A DNA stretch of 64,000 bases from Ruminococcus flavefaciens (GCA_002371825.1 DFHF01000045.1:13747-77746), one strand, 5' to 3'. Shown: positions 23,665 through 33,307, numbered from the stretch's first letter. The notes: generated by a model not told the origin, from the sequence alone. Program-made: numbers and translations.

Positions 23665-26301
23665 ATGAAGAAAAAGAACTATGAAATCACCGACAGCACC
23701 GAAAAGCTGGAAAAGGCTATAGAAAGGGTCAGAAAGGCTCAGAAGGAGTTTTCATCCTACACACAGGAACAGGTCGATAAGATCTTCCTTGCAGCTGCTT
23801 CTGCGGCAAACAAGAACAGGATCCCCCTTGCTAAGCTTGCTGTTGAAGAAACAGGAATGGGCATAGTTGAGGACAAGGTAATAAAGAATCACTACGCATC
23901 AGAATATATCTACAATGCCTACAGAAACGTAAAGACCTGCGGTATAGTTGAGGAAGACAAAGCCTCCGGCATTACAAAGATCGCAGAGCCTATAGGAGTT
24001 ATCGCAGCTGTTATCCCTACAACCAACCCCACCTCAACAGCGATCTTCAAGTCACTCATTGCTCTCAAGACCCGCAACGGAATTATCATAAGCCCTCACC
24101 CGAGAGCTAAAAAATCCACAATCGAAGCTGCAAAAATAGTGCTTGAAGCAGCAGTTGCAGCAGGTGCACCTGAGGGTATCATTTCATGGATAGACGTTCC
24201 CAGTCTTGAAATGACAAATCTTGTAATGGCTGAGGCAGATATAATCCTTGCAACAGGCGGTCCCGGAATGGTCAAGGCGGCTTATTCAAGCGGAAAACCG
24301 GCAGTCGGAGTAGGTGCCGGAAACACACCGGCTATCATAGACGAATCCGCTGACATCATTCTTGCTGTCAATTCAATAATTCATTCCAAAACATTCGACA
24401 ACGGAATGATATGTGCATCGGAGCAGTCAACTATCGTCCACAAGAACATCTACAATAAAGTTAAAGCTGAATTTGCAGCAAGAGGCTGCTATTTCCTCTC
24501 TAAAGAAGAAAAGGAAAAAGTGGGAAAGACTATCCTCATCAACGGTGCTCTCAATGCCAAGATAGTCGGCCAGAGTGCCTGCCGTATAGCCGAGCTTGCA
24601 GGTGTCACTGTTCCTGAGGGAACAAAGATCCTCATCGGAGAAACTGCAAGCACTGAGCTCTCCGAGGAATTCGCCCACGAAAAGCTCTCTCCTGTTCTTG
24701 CAATGTATAAGGCTGAGGATATCCACGATGCCTTCAATAAAGCAGAAAGACTTATCGCAGACGGAGGATATGGACATACATCCTCAATATATCTTGATGT
24801 TCTTACACAGCAGGATAAGCTTGAAGAATTCCGCAGCAGAATGAAGACCTGCCGTATCCTTGTGAATACACCATCATCACAGGGCGGTATAGGTGATATA
24901 TACAATTTCAGACTCACTCCCTCACTTACACTCGGATGCGGTTCATGGGGAGGAAATTCCGTAAGCGAAAATGTTGGTGTAAAGCACCTTCTCAATATCA
25001 AGACAGTTGCCGAAAGGAGAGAAAATATGCTTTGGTTCAGAGCTCCTGAAAAGATATACATGAAGCGCGGCTGCCTTCCTACAGCACTTGACGAGCTGAA
25101 AAATGTAATGAACAAGCAGCGTGCATTTATAGTTACAGACAAATTCCTTTACGAGAACGGCTTTGCAAAGCCGATAACAGATAAGCTCGACGAACTCGGC
25201 ATACAGCACGCCTCATTCTTTGATGTTGCTCCCGATCCTACACTTGCCTGCGCAAAAGAAGGTGCAGCACAGATCTCCGTATTCAAGCCTGATGTTATTA
25301 TCGCACTCGGAGGCGGTTCTGCAATGGATGCAGCAAAGATAATGTGGGTGCTCTATGAACATCCCGAGGCTGATTTTGCAGACATGGCAATGCGCTTCAT
25401 GGATATACGGAAGAGAGTATACACATTCCCCAAAATGGGCGAAAAGGCATATTTTGTAGCTATCCCGACTTCTGCCGGAACCGGTTCCGAGGTAACACCA
25501 TTTGCCGTAATAACTGATGAGAGCACAGGTGTAAAGTACCCTCTTGCAGACTATGAGCTTCTCCCGAATATGGCTATTATCGACACTGACCTCCACATGA
25601 CAGCACCCAAGGGACTCACATCAGCTTCCGGAATCGATGCTGTAACTCATGCCCTTGAAGCATATGCATCTGTAATGGCAACTGATTTCACAGACGGACT
25701 TGCACTTAAAGCACTGAAAATAATATTTGAATATCTCCCCCGTGCCTACGATAACGGCCCGAATGATCCTGAGGCAAGAGAAAAAATGGCAAATGCAGCA
25801 ACAATGGCAGGTATGGCCTTCGCAAATGCATTCCTTGGAGTAAGCCATTCTCTTGCACACAAGCTGGGAGCATATCACCACATCCCTCACGGCATCGCCA
25901 ATGCACTTGTAATTGAAGATGTGCTTCGCTTCAACGCAGCAGAAACTCCTGCAAAAATGGGAACCTTCCCACAGTACGATCATCCGCACACACTTGAGCG
26001 CTATGCAGAGGTAGCCGACTATCTCGGACTTGGCGGAAAGACAGCAAAGGATAAGCTTGAAAAGCTGATAGCAGCTATAAGAGATCTTCGCCATAAGATC
26101 GGCATAAAGGATACGATAGCAGATTACGGTATTTCTGAGGAAGACTTTATGGCTACTCTTGATGAAATGACAGAAAATGCCTTTGACGATCAGTGTACCG
26201 GAGCAAATCCCCGTTATCCTCTTCTCAGTGAAATAAAGCAGATGTACCTCAATGCATATTACGGCAGGACATTCACTGAAAAAGAGTATCCCAAGGCTTG
26301 A
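23665..26301 (+). CDS. adhE: bifunctional acetaldehyde-CoA/alcohol dehydrogenase
   Basis: This is an 878-residue AdhE of the usual length. The N-terminal half (to about residue 445) is a CoA-acylating aldehyde dehydrogenase with catalytic Cys near residue 250 in GMICASEQS. The C-terminal half is an iron-containing alcohol dehydrogenase with the NAD-binding GGGSAMDAAK, iron-ligand region GVSHSLAHKLGAYHHIPHGI and ASGIDAVTHALEAY. It converts acetyl-CoA to acetaldehyde and ethanol, reoxidising two NADH, and typically forms spirosomes in the cytoplasm. GGAGG precedes the ATG. It heads a transcript with the kinase and channel genes. Confidence 0.97.
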   Translation: MKKKNYEITDSTEKLEKAIERVRKAQKEFSSYTQEQVDKIFLAAASAANKNRIPLAKLAVEETGMGIVEDKVIKNHYASEYIYNAYRNVKTCGIVEEDKASGITKIAEPIGVIAAVIPTTNPTSTAIFKSLIALKTRNGIIISPHPRAKKSTIEAAKIVLEAAVAAGAPEGIISWIDVPSLEMTNLVMAEADIILATGGPGMVKAAYSSGKPAVGVGAGNTPAIIDESADIILAVNSIIHSKTFDNGMICASEQSTIVHKNIYNKVKAEFAARGCYFLSKEEKEKVGKTILINGALNAKIVGQSACRIAELAGVTVPEGTKILIGETASTELSEEFAHEKLSPVLAMYKAEDIHDAFNKAERLIADGGYGHTSSIYLDVLTQQDKLEEFRSRMKTCRILVNTPSSQGGIGDIYNFRLTPSLTLGCGSWGGNSVSENVGVKHLLNIKTVAERRENMLWFRAPEKIYMKRGCLPTALDELKNVMNKQRAFIVTDKFLYENGFAKPITDKLDELGIQHASFFDVAPDPTLACAKEGAAQISVFKPDVIIALGGGSAMDAAKIMWVLYEHPEADFADMAMRFMDIRKRVYTFPKMGEKAYFVAIPTSAGTGSEVTPFAVITDESTGVKYPLADYELLPNMAIIDTDLHMTAPKGLTSASGIDAVTHALEAYASVMATDFTDGLALKALKIIFEYLPRAYDNGPNDPEAREKMANAATMAGMAFANAFLGVSHSLAHKLGAYHHIPHGIANALVIEDVLRFNAAETPAKMGTFPQYDHPHTLERYAEVADYLGLGGKTAKDKLEKLIAAIRDLRHKIGIKDTIADYGISEEDFMATLDEMTENAFDDQCTGANPRYPLLSEIKQMYLNAYYGRTFTEKEYPKA

Positions 26302-26317
26302 AAAAGGAGAAAAGGCT

Positions 26318-27067
26318 ATGAAACTTGATAATTGTATCTCAGAAAGAATAAACAAAAAGATATTCCGTGACGGAAACAAATGCATAAAGCTGTTCGATGA
26401 GATCTACTCAAAGGCAGATGTTCTTAACGAAGCCCTCAACCATGCAAGAGTTGAGGAGACAGGTCTGAATATCCCTGAGCTTTACGAGGTAACACGCATT
26501 GACGGAAAATGGGCAATAGTATCACAGTTCATTGAAGGCACACGGCTTTCAGACCTTATTGCAGCAAATCCGAAGAAGTATGATGAATATATGGATATGT
26601 TCGTAGATCTTCAGCTGGATATACAGTCAAAAAGCTGTCCTCTGCTCAGCCGTCTCAAGGATAAAATGAACCGCAAGATAGAACTCACCGACCTTGATGA
26701 TACCACAAAATACGATCTTCATACCCGTCTTGACGGCATGAAGAAGCACAATAAGCTCTGCCACGGAGACTATACTCCCTCTAACATCATCATTGCTCCG
26801 GACAATACCCCCTATATCCTTGACTGGGCTCATGCAACACAGGGAAATGCCTCAGCTGACGCAGCAAGAACATACCTCAAATTCTGTCTTGACGGAAACA
26901 TTGCAGGTGCAGAAAAATATCTTGATCTGTTCTGCAAAAAGAGCTCCACAGAGAAGAAGTATGTACAGTCATGGATGCCAATAGTTGCAGCCTCTCAGTC
27001 TGTAAAAAAGAAGGACAAGGAGAAAGATATTCTCCTTTCCTGGGTGAATGTAGTTGACTATGAATAA
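26318..27067 (+). CDS. APH/choline-kinase-like phosphotransferase
   Basis: This 249-residue protein has the aminoglycoside/choline-kinase fold signature: catalytic loop HGDYTPSNIII (HGDxxxxN) and metal-binding ILDWAHATQG (DW in place of DFG). A short N-lobe carries KCIKLF as the likely ATP lysine. The substrate is unknown. It begins 16 nt after adhE with AAGGAG 7 nt upstream, and overlaps the channel gene by 8 nt. The context of ethanol/formate fermentation does not explain a small-molecule kinase; resistance, choline-like or protein phosphorylation roles are all possible. Confidence 0.85.
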   Translation: MKLDNCISERINKKIFRDGNKCIKLFDEIYSKADVLNEALNHARVEETGLNIPELYEVTRIDGKWAIVSQFIEGTRLSDLIAANPKKYDEYMDMFVDLQLDIQSKSCPLLSRLKDKMNRKIELTDLDDTTKYDLHTRLDGMKKHNKLCHGDYTPSNIIIAPDNTPYILDWAHATQGNASADAARTYLKFCLDGNIAGAEKYLDLFCKKSSTEKKYVQSWMPIVAASQSVKKKDKEKDILLSWVNVVDYE

Positions 27068-27701
27068 AAAAGTCAAAAGCTGGACTGATCTTGCTGCAAA
27101 TGCTTTTTTATCCGGACTGATGATAAGCGTAGGCGGTGCAGTTTACCTGTTATGTGAAAACAAGATCATCGGAAGCTTCCTTTTCAGCTTCGGACTTTTC
27201 ACAATAGTTCAGAGGGGATTTGCTCTGTATACGGGAAAGGTGGGATATATCCCCGAAAATCCCCCCGTATATATCATCAGTACCCTTGTCACACTTATCG
27301 GAAATGCCGCAGGAACTGCATTTGCGGCATTTCTGCTGCAACAGACACGCTTTTCGCAGACGCTTCGGGAAAAAGCCGGTATATGCATGGAAACCAAGAC
27401 CAGCGACAGCATTTCAAGTCAGCTTGTTCTCGGAGCATTCTGCGGGATGCTGATGTATCTTGCAGTTGACAATGCCAGGGAGAGCCGGAAAAAGAATGCA
27501 GATCTGTCCTTTGTTTTCGGCATATGCATACCCGTCATGATATTCATAATATGCGGCTTCAATCATTCTGTAGCTGATGCATTCTATATGTTTTCTGCCG
27601 GTACATTCCCGGAGGATACAGGATACATACTCATCGTTGCCGCCGGCAATGCAGCAGGCGGAATGACTATCCCGTTCATAAGAAAAGTCTGTCGGCTGTA
27701 A
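27060..27701 (+). CDS. formate/nitrite transporter (FNT) family channel
   Basis: This 213-residue polytopic membrane protein has about six hydrophobic segments. Segments FGLFTIVQRGFALYTGKVGY, LVLGAFCGMLMYLAV and ICGFNHSVADAFYM fit the FNT family (FocA/NirC), pentameric channels for formate, nitrite or hydrosulfide. It is shorter than the usual about 270 aa, mainly through short loops. Downstream of adhE, formate export during mixed-acid fermentation is the likely role. The ATG at 27060 overlaps the kinase stop by 8 nt. Confidence 0.82.
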   Translation: MNKKVKSWTDLAANAFLSGLMISVGGAVYLLCENKIIGSFLFSFGLFTIVQRGFALYTGKVGYIPENPPVYIISTLVTLIGNAAGTAFAAFLLQQTRFSQTLREKAGICMETKTSDSISSQLVLGAFCGMLMYLAVDNARESRKKNADLSFVFGICIPVMIFIICGFNHSVADAFYMFSAGTFPEDTGYILIVAAGNAAGGMTIPFIRKVCRL

Positions 27702-27787
27702 TAATGTAACGTAAAGCTCATTTTTCCATTTTTGGCAAAACAAAGTGCAGAAAAAATAATTGGATTAGTTCTTGCACTATGACAACT

Positions 27788-27833
27788 AAAAATAAGGCAG
27801 GAAGAAGAACACCCTTCCCTGCCTTATTTTTTT
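27788..27833 (+). terminator. terminator of adhE operon
   Basis: A strong stem (AAATAAGGCAGG with CCTGCCTTATTT) is followed by a run of seven T ending at 27833. Confidence 0.88.
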
Positions 27834-27835
27834 GC

Positions 27836-27868
27836 AAAAAGATGATCGCACCAGTTTCCTGATGCGAT
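27836..27868 (-). terminator. terminator of leftward regulator gene
   Basis: On the minus strand ATCGCATCAG, a GAAA loop and CTGGTGCGAT (one G-U pair) are followed by a T-run complementary to 27836-27840. It is back-to-back with the adhE operon terminator. Confidence 0.75.
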
Positions 27869-28022
27869 ACCTGATCTGTCCCCTTAGGAAAACTCCGGAA
27901 CAAAAAAGGAACTGTTTTCCGAAGCAATGAAACGATCGAACATATTGTGCAGAATTGTTCTGTCGTCCATGTAATAATGATACAACAAATACACCTCTGA
28001 GTAAATGTGCTTTTATCCCATT

Positions 28023-30248
28023 TTACTCACTTTTCTGACCCTTTTTCCGCCTGTACGCAGATGGAGTTATCCCCATCCTGCTGCTGAACTGACGGATAAA
28101 ATGACTGTTGTTGGAATATCCGCACTGCTCAGAGATCTGAGCTATGGAAAGAGAGGTGTTGTCAAGCAGCCACTTCACCTTATCCATTCTTGAAGTAATG
28201 ATATCCTCCTTGCAGCTTGTCCCGAAAAGCTCACGGTATATCCTGTGGAAATGGCTCTTGCTCAGACCTATGCTGTGGGTAATAGCTTCAACGTTCCATT
28301 CCTTTTCAGGGTGGCTGAAAATATCATCCCTCAGAGCCGTAAATATCTCCCTGTAGCTGAAAAGGCCTGAACCAAGGCTTATCATCATTCCCTTCAGCTT
28401 ATCCTCCATGCTGCTCATGCGCTCTTCAATGCTGAATATATCAGCAGCAGAAACCGTATCTGAGAGGAATACTATCCTGTCCTGCTTTATCTCAAGGGCG
28501 CCCCTGTATGATCTCCTGACAGTCTCCGCCACACTCCGTGCGAAATTGTTATCATGGCTTTCAGTACTGTCTGCGGACTTTACGACAGCTATAATGTTCT
28601 CCCCTATACTTGCAAGCACTGCATTGCCGTCGCTGATACGGATAGCATTTACTATAGAATTTATAGGCGGAACGCTATAGCGCACCCTGTCCTCCTTTAC
28701 ATATGAAAGGAAAGTAAGAGTGAGCACTGAATTGCTGTTCTCAGCCATAATATTCATCAGCTTGCTGATAAGACCACGCTTATTATAGATACCGAGTACG
28801 GGAGCGAACTCCGACAGGGATTCTATGCGCTTGTTGACATAGTCCTTATACATACGGTTCTGAACGGTATTAAGTCCGCTGCTGACAGAATCACACCAGC
28901 TCATATAAAACTCATCAAAAACGATATGTACAGCCTTCCTGTAGGTGAATCCCACATATCCGAAGATCTGATCCTTGTAGTGAAGTGACGAGAGAACTGT
29001 CAGGCGGGGCTCATGTGCTGTTTTAAGCGAAGGGAACAGCTCCCTTGTTTTAAACGGATACAGCTTCTGACCAAAGGCAAATGAAGTATCTATACCAAGC
29101 AGCATTCTATCTGAAAGGCCTGAGGTGCGGTACACTGACGGGTCGTTTATATCCCTGCACCAGTCCTCACACAGACAAAGCTCTGCTTTTATGCCTGTGG
29201 GTATCATATAACAGCAGCCGATAAAGGTGCTGAGCACGTCATAAATGTCCTTGCTCTCAGACATTCTTCTGATTATCTCACCGTGACTGCTTGTCCTGCG
29301 GTGTTCAAGAATCTCAAAAACTGTTCCTGCGTATTCTCTTATATCTGACAGGCTCCTGTTCTTACAGATACCGCCGTTTTCGCCGCAGCCGCTGCTTTCC
29401 CCGATAATAAGCTCAGGTCTCATTTCAGTGCCGCCGGTTTTCTCCCCCATAAGCTCAAGAAGCTTAGTCACAGCAAGGAAGCCGTTGATCCTCTCCTGCC
29501 CTGCCACAGTTGTAACAGAAACACGCTCTGACTGTGAGATAATATTTCCGTCGCATCCGGTGACCTTTATATCCCCCGGCACATTTACCCCATTCTCATT
29601 CAGAGTCCGTATGACCTCAACTGCCATTATATCGCTGCCGCAAACTATACCGTCCGGCTTTTCTATCTCACCGCCGGCTATCTTCACGGCGATATCGTGA
29701 GGGACATCTCTCCAGTAATCTCCATAGAAAATACAGTCCTCATCATACGGCAGACCGTATTCATCCATTGCCCTGCGGAATCCTGCTATCCTCTCCTCAG
29801 AGGGAGCGTGACCCTTATATCCGCCTATGCAGTAAAGCTTTCTGCATCCATGATCTCTTATAAGATGGATCGCTGAAGGGTACAGCAGTGCAGTCTCATC
29901 CGCAGAAACCGTGGGATAATAGGGCTGTTCGTAATTAACAGTCACGCAGGGCGTATCCGTCATGCGAAGCAGATCAAGAATTTTCTTCCGCAGTATCTCA
30001 CTGCAGAAGATATTGGCTTCAAAGATAAATCCGTCAAAGCCGCCGCACCTTATAAGGTCATAAATATTGGTCTGACCATTTGCATAGCTCCATTCGAGCT
30101 GTTCATCCTGATAGTTTATAACACCGGATATAACGATCGTATCATAACCGCAGCCTGCCGCTTCAGAATGAATAATATCGATAAACTCAGTGTCAATATT
30201 ACTGCAGACATGAGGAACGATGACCCCTATCCTGCCCTTGCTTTCCAT
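28023..30248 (-). CDS. periplasmic-binding-protein-like/AraC fusion regulator
   Basis: In this 741-residue cytosolic one-component regulator residues about 1-285 resemble LacI-type sugar sensor domains (GRIGVIVPHVC, HLIRDHGCRKLYCIGG, PDGIVCGSDIMAVEVIRTL, VTGCDGN). Residues about 290-630 form a central region of uncertain fold. Residues about 640-741 are an AraC DNA-binding domain (WNVEAITHSIGLSKSHFHRI, SIAQISEQCGYSNNSHFIRQ). The layout recalls XylR-type sugar regulators. It lies upstream of nothing on its own strand but beside the GH26 gene, a likely target. The ribosome site GGAGGTGATC is near perfect. Confidence 0.9.
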   Translation of the reverse strand: MESKGRIGVIVPHVCSNIDTEFIDIIHSEAAGCGYDTIVISGVINYQDEQLEWSYANGQTNIYDLIRCGGFDGFIFEANIFCSEILRKKILDLLRMTDTPCVTVNYEQPYYPTVSADETALLYPSAIHLIRDHGCRKLYCIGGYKGHAPSEERIAGFRRAMDEYGLPYDEDCIFYGDYWRDVPHDIAVKIAGGEIEKPDGIVCGSDIMAVEVIRTLNENGVNVPGDIKVTGCDGNIISQSERVSVTTVAGQERINGFLAVTKLLELMGEKTGGTEMRPELIIGESSGCGENGGICKNRSLSDIREYAGTVFEILEHRRTSSHGEIIRRMSESKDIYDVLSTFIGCCYMIPTGIKAELCLCEDWCRDINDPSVYRTSGLSDRMLLGIDTSFAFGQKLYPFKTRELFPSLKTAHEPRLTVLSSLHYKDQIFGYVGFTYRKAVHIVFDEFYMSWCDSVSSGLNTVQNRMYKDYVNKRIESLSEFAPVLGIYNKRGLISKLMNIMAENSNSVLTLTFLSYVKEDRVRYSVPPINSIVNAIRISDGNAVLASIGENIIAVVKSADSTESHDNNFARSVAETVRRSYRGALEIKQDRIVFLSDTVSAADIFSIEERMSSMEDKLKGMMISLGSGLFSYREIFTALRDDIFSHPEKEWNVEAITHSIGLSKSHFHRIYRELFGTSCKEDIITSRMDKVKWLLDNTSLSIAQISEQCGYSNNSHFIRQFSSRMGITPSAYRRKKGQKSE

Positions 30249-30268
30249 GCGATCACCTCCATAATATG

Positions 30269-30297
30269 ATTATACCTCATTTGTCATCCAAGGTCAA
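30269..30297 (-). promoter_or_regulatory. predicted promoter of binding-protein/AraC regulator
   Basis: On the minus strand TTGACC (30292-30297) and TATAAT (30269-30274) are spaced 17 bp, just before the ribosome site. Confidence 0.7.
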
Positions 30298-30300
30298 TAC

Positions 30301-30438
30301 AACAAAAACTCCGCATATAACAGCGTATCATTATATAGGTGCCGGAAATCATCGGGAGCTTCTTTATTCAGAAAGCTTTCCTCGACAGAATATCCTGCCC
30401 TGTATATGAATACTGCCGTTAGCTGCGGAGTTTTTGTT
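30301..30438. repeat. 138-bp element with 15-bp perfect terminal inverted repeats
   Basis: AACAAAAACTCCGCA (30301-30315) pairs perfectly with TGCGGAGTTTTTGTT (30424-30438). The interior continues to pair imperfectly (TAACAGC... against GCCGTTA..., ATATAGG against CCTGTATAT), so the whole unit can fold into one long hairpin. It lies 34 nt past the GH26 gene end; both strands read GCGGAGTTTTTGTT out of the stem, so it could stop transcription. A miniature inverted-repeat element is the alternative; no clear target-site duplication was seen. Confidence 0.6.
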
Positions 30439-30472
30439 TGGAACAGATTTATGGATAAAAGGTGATCGCTGA

Positions 30473-33025
30473 TTATTGATGGAAGAAGAACGGCAGGCAA
30501 TTATAAATATACTGTCTTACATAATACCAGCTGTGCTCTCCGCCATTAGCAAGAATGAACCAGAAGTTGCCCTTTGAGAAGTCGGATGTATACTCAAACT
30601 GACTGTATTTTTTCATATCCTCGATCTGCGGACCGAGAACAGGATAAGCAAAATCTGATGTACCGGTTGACGACATAATGAAGTACTCATTCTTCTTAAG
30701 ACCTGCCCTGTCAACTGCACGGGCAAGAGCGCCTGCATCAGCACTTCCGGTACCCCAGTGATGAGCACCGCTCATAGGCATAAAATATCCGATGATATCC
30801 ACGCAGTTCTCGAAAACTGCCCATGTAGAAACACTTCCCATGGAGAAGCCGCCGTAAGCTCTGTGCATTCTTGAAGCGGCAATATCTTCCTTTGATGATG
30901 AAGCAGCATAGGTTGAATACTTGCCTTCAACGAACGGAATAACGCTTTCACGGAGCTCCTTGTAGAAATTCTCAGCATTGTAGAAGGTATCTGAACTGCA
31001 CTTGTTGAATGTGGGTGTAACTATTATCATAGGCTCAATGTCGCCGTTCTGTATCATGTTATCAAAGACACGCTGCATTTCTCCGTTATCGTTGTAGAAA
31101 AGAGAATTCTCATTGTCTCCCATACCATGCATGAAATAGAATACATTGTATTTTTTTGAGCTGTCATATCCGTATGGCAGATATACATTCAAAGAATTTG
31201 CACCGTTGATCCCGTTGTAGTTTTCCTTGACTATCTTTCCTGCCTGAGGGATAGCGTTCTTATAGCTCCATGGATATTCAGTGTACTTCTTTGCAGAATC
31301 GTATTTATACTGAGATTTCGGAGGCTCCTCAGGCTTCTGCACAGGCTTTTCACCTTCTGAGATCAGTTCCTGTCTCAGAAGGACAAGATCAAATGAATCA
31401 AGTCTTCCGTCCTCACAAAGATCACCGGCTCTCCAGTCAGCGATAGACAGATCCCTTCCGCCGAGAATGAACTTTTGCAGCAGAACAGCATCTGCTGTAT
31501 TCACGCTTCCATCACCGTTGAGATCGCCCTTGACCGCTTCAGCAGGAGCTATCTCAAAAACAGGTCCATCCTCACTGTACGAAGCACTGCTTCCGTAGTG
31601 ATAGATATCCGGAAGTTCATCGAGAGTGAGCATATAGTCACTGTTATAGACACGCTTCAAATATGAAGCTGTATTGAACTGATTGCTGTCAATAAACGAG
31701 GTGTGCCAGGTCATGAACCAGAGCCATTTAGCACCGTCAGCCTTCATCTTTTCCGGATCAGGTATAGGACCGTTTTCGTGCAGACAAACAGGCTTTTTTG
31801 CGACCTGAGCAGTCTTATTGTACATAGCCGCCAGTGACTCAGTATGATCAACATATGTATCCGAGCCTATGATATCAACATACTCATCTCCGGGATACCA
31901 GCCGCTGTTTACATCGCCGCAGTAGCCAAGGCTCCAGATAAGATTATCAAGTCCCCAGTAATTTGTATAGCGGTCATACATTATACGCCAGAGCTTCTTG
32001 AAGTTCTCAGCGCCGCCCTTGCCCCACCAGAACCACTTGCCGTCAAATTCGTGGAAAGGCCTCCAGACTACAGGTATACCGGCATCTTTAAGTTCAGTCA
32101 GAGCCTTAGCGCCCTTGTCCATGCCTGCTATCAGCTTATTATACTCCGCAGTACCGGGAGTAAGTGCGCTGCTCCAGTTCAGGTCAGTATTCATAGCCTC
32201 AGTATGAGAACCGCTGAAATCGCTTCCGCAGTGCCAGCATATCGTAACTATGCCGCCCTTTTCATACCACTTCTTTGCACGGCGGTTGCAGCCTGAGAAG
32301 TCATCTCCCATATAGTCAAGACCTCTTAGTGCAGGGTACTTGCCGCTTGCATTTCTTATTATATCGAATTCATAGTCCTCACTGCCCATCCAGGTAGACT
32401 CCTGCTGACCTGAGATAACGTTCTTCCCGTATGTATCGCAGAGGAAATTATATAGGGACTGTGCCTGCGAGGAAGCCTTCGGATTTGAAAGCTTTCCGCC
32501 GCCGGAATAATTTGAGAAGCTTCCCTTCTCGATGAGCAGAGCATCAAAAAATGTCCAGCCCCAAGAAGCCTCAACAGTAATGTCATTTGCACCTTTTTTG
32601 AGCTCAGCATTTACACTGACAGTATCAAATTTGCCGTCACCGGTATACTTGCAGAATATCTCTCCCATATTTTTTCCATTAACTATAACATTCTGATACT
32701 TGCCGTCCTCGTCATAGGGCTGACAGTAGCGAATAGTTATCCTGTGAGGACCGGCCTCAGAAGCGTCCACCTTCAGAGAAACGGTATTTCCGCCATCCTT
32801 AAGGTCAACAGCCATACCTCCGCTGGCGCCGTTAAGCCTGCTTATCTCTGCTTCATTTTCCCCGCTGCTGCTTATTGCACCCTTCTCGAACTCGTACTGA
32901 GTACCTGCTGCATCTGCATACATCGGCACCAACAGAGCATTTTCTGTCACATTTGCAGATGTAAGAACAGCTGCTGAATTGACAGCAATCACTGATGAAA
33001 GAAGTGCAGATAAAAACTTTTTCAT
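30473..33025 (-). CDS. secreted CBM35-GH26-dockerin-esterase
   Basis: This 850-residue exoenzyme has a signal peptide over residues 1 to about 40. Residues about 45-170 are a CBM35-like module. Residues about 180-500 are a GH26 domain, the family of beta-mannanases, with acid/base Glu in WRPFHEFDGKWFWWG (about 325) and nucleophile Glu in LHENGP (about 417). Residues about 500-557 are a type I dockerin (GDLNGDGSVNTADAVLLQKF, DLCEDGRLDSFDLVLLRQEL). Residues about 590-850 are a CE1-type alpha/beta-hydrolase with FYFMHGMGDN, nucleophile GFSMGS near 725 and a terminal His in GGEHSWYYV. Combined backbone cleavage and deacylation of mannan is inferred. The ATG at 33025 is preferred to a GTG three codons upstream. 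Confidence 0.93.
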   Translation of the reverse strand: MKKFLSALLSSVIAVNSAAVLTSANVTENALLVPMYADAAGTQYEFEKGAISSSGENEAEISRLNGASGGMAVDLKDGGNTVSLKVDASEAGPHRITIRYCQPYDEDGKYQNVIVNGKNMGEIFCKYTGDGKFDTVSVNAELKKGANDITVEASWGWTFFDALLIEKGSFSNYSGGGKLSNPKASSQAQSLYNFLCDTYGKNVISGQQESTWMGSEDYEFDIIRNASGKYPALRGLDYMGDDFSGCNRRAKKWYEKGGIVTICWHCGSDFSGSHTEAMNTDLNWSSALTPGTAEYNKLIAGMDKGAKALTELKDAGIPVVWRPFHEFDGKWFWWGKGGAENFKKLWRIMYDRYTNYWGLDNLIWSLGYCGDVNSGWYPGDEYVDIIGSDTYVDHTESLAAMYNKTAQVAKKPVCLHENGPIPDPEKMKADGAKWLWFMTWHTSFIDSNQFNTASYLKRVYNSDYMLTLDELPDIYHYGSSASYSEDGPVFEIAPAEAVKGDLNGDGSVNTADAVLLQKFILGGRDLSIADWRAGDLCEDGRLDSFDLVLLRQELISEGEKPVQKPEEPPKSQYKYDSAKKYTEYPWSYKNAIPQAGKIVKENYNGINGANSLNVYLPYGYDSSKKYNVFYFMHGMGDNENSLFYNDNGEMQRVFDNMIQNGDIEPMIIVTPTFNKCSSDTFYNAENFYKELRESVIPFVEGKYSTYAASSSKEDIAASRMHRAYGGFSMGSVSTWAVFENCVDIIGYFMPMSGAHHWGTGSADAGALARAVDRAGLKKNEYFIMSSTGTSDFAYPVLGPQIEDMKKYSQFEYTSDFSKGNFWFILANGGEHSWYYVRQYIYNCLPFFFHQ

Positions 33026-33043
33026 TGATTTCACCCTTCCTGA

Positions 33044-33111
33044 TAATTAATGTATACTTGATAACCGCCATAAAACTGTTATAGTGCCATAGGCAAAGCA
33101 TACATTAATTA
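33044..33111 (-). promoter_or_regulatory. 12-bp inverted repeat in GH26 leader
   Basis: TAATTAATGTAT (33044-33055) and ATACATTAATTA (33100-33111) are perfectly complementary, 44 nt apart, within the untranslated leader. The 3' arm on the transcript ends next to the ribosome site at about 33034-33041, so folding could affect translation or stability. Confidence 0.45.
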
Positions 33112-33232
33112 CAAAATTATCTGTTTTCGGTTTACCACTGTCTTAATTATATCGTATTGCAGCCGGCAATGAAATAATCTTTCGTATCATAAAATAGCAT
33201 TTTTGGACCATTATCAGAATGGGCTGAAAAGC

Positions 33233-33263
33233 AAAAAAGCATCCGTAAATAATACGGATGCTT
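33233..33263 (-). terminator. terminator of flavodoxin gene
   Basis: An 11-bp perfect stem (AAGCATCCGTA 33237-33247 with TACGGATGCTT 33253-33263) is followed on the minus strand by a T-run. Confidence 0.85.
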
Positions 33264-33307
33264 TCATTTTATAGATCAATAAAAAATCAGGGGAAGCTGT
33301 CTAAGAG

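Noticed and set aside
25621..26385. 254-codon open frame on the minus strand inside adhE
   Set aside because: It is fully antisense to a well-supported enzyme, has no ribosome site and its translation resembles no family; it is a shadow of codon use.
30294..30500. 68-codon frame on the minus strand beyond the GH26 gene
   Set aside because: It coincides with the 138-bp inverted-repeat element, has no ribosome site and low-complexity translation.
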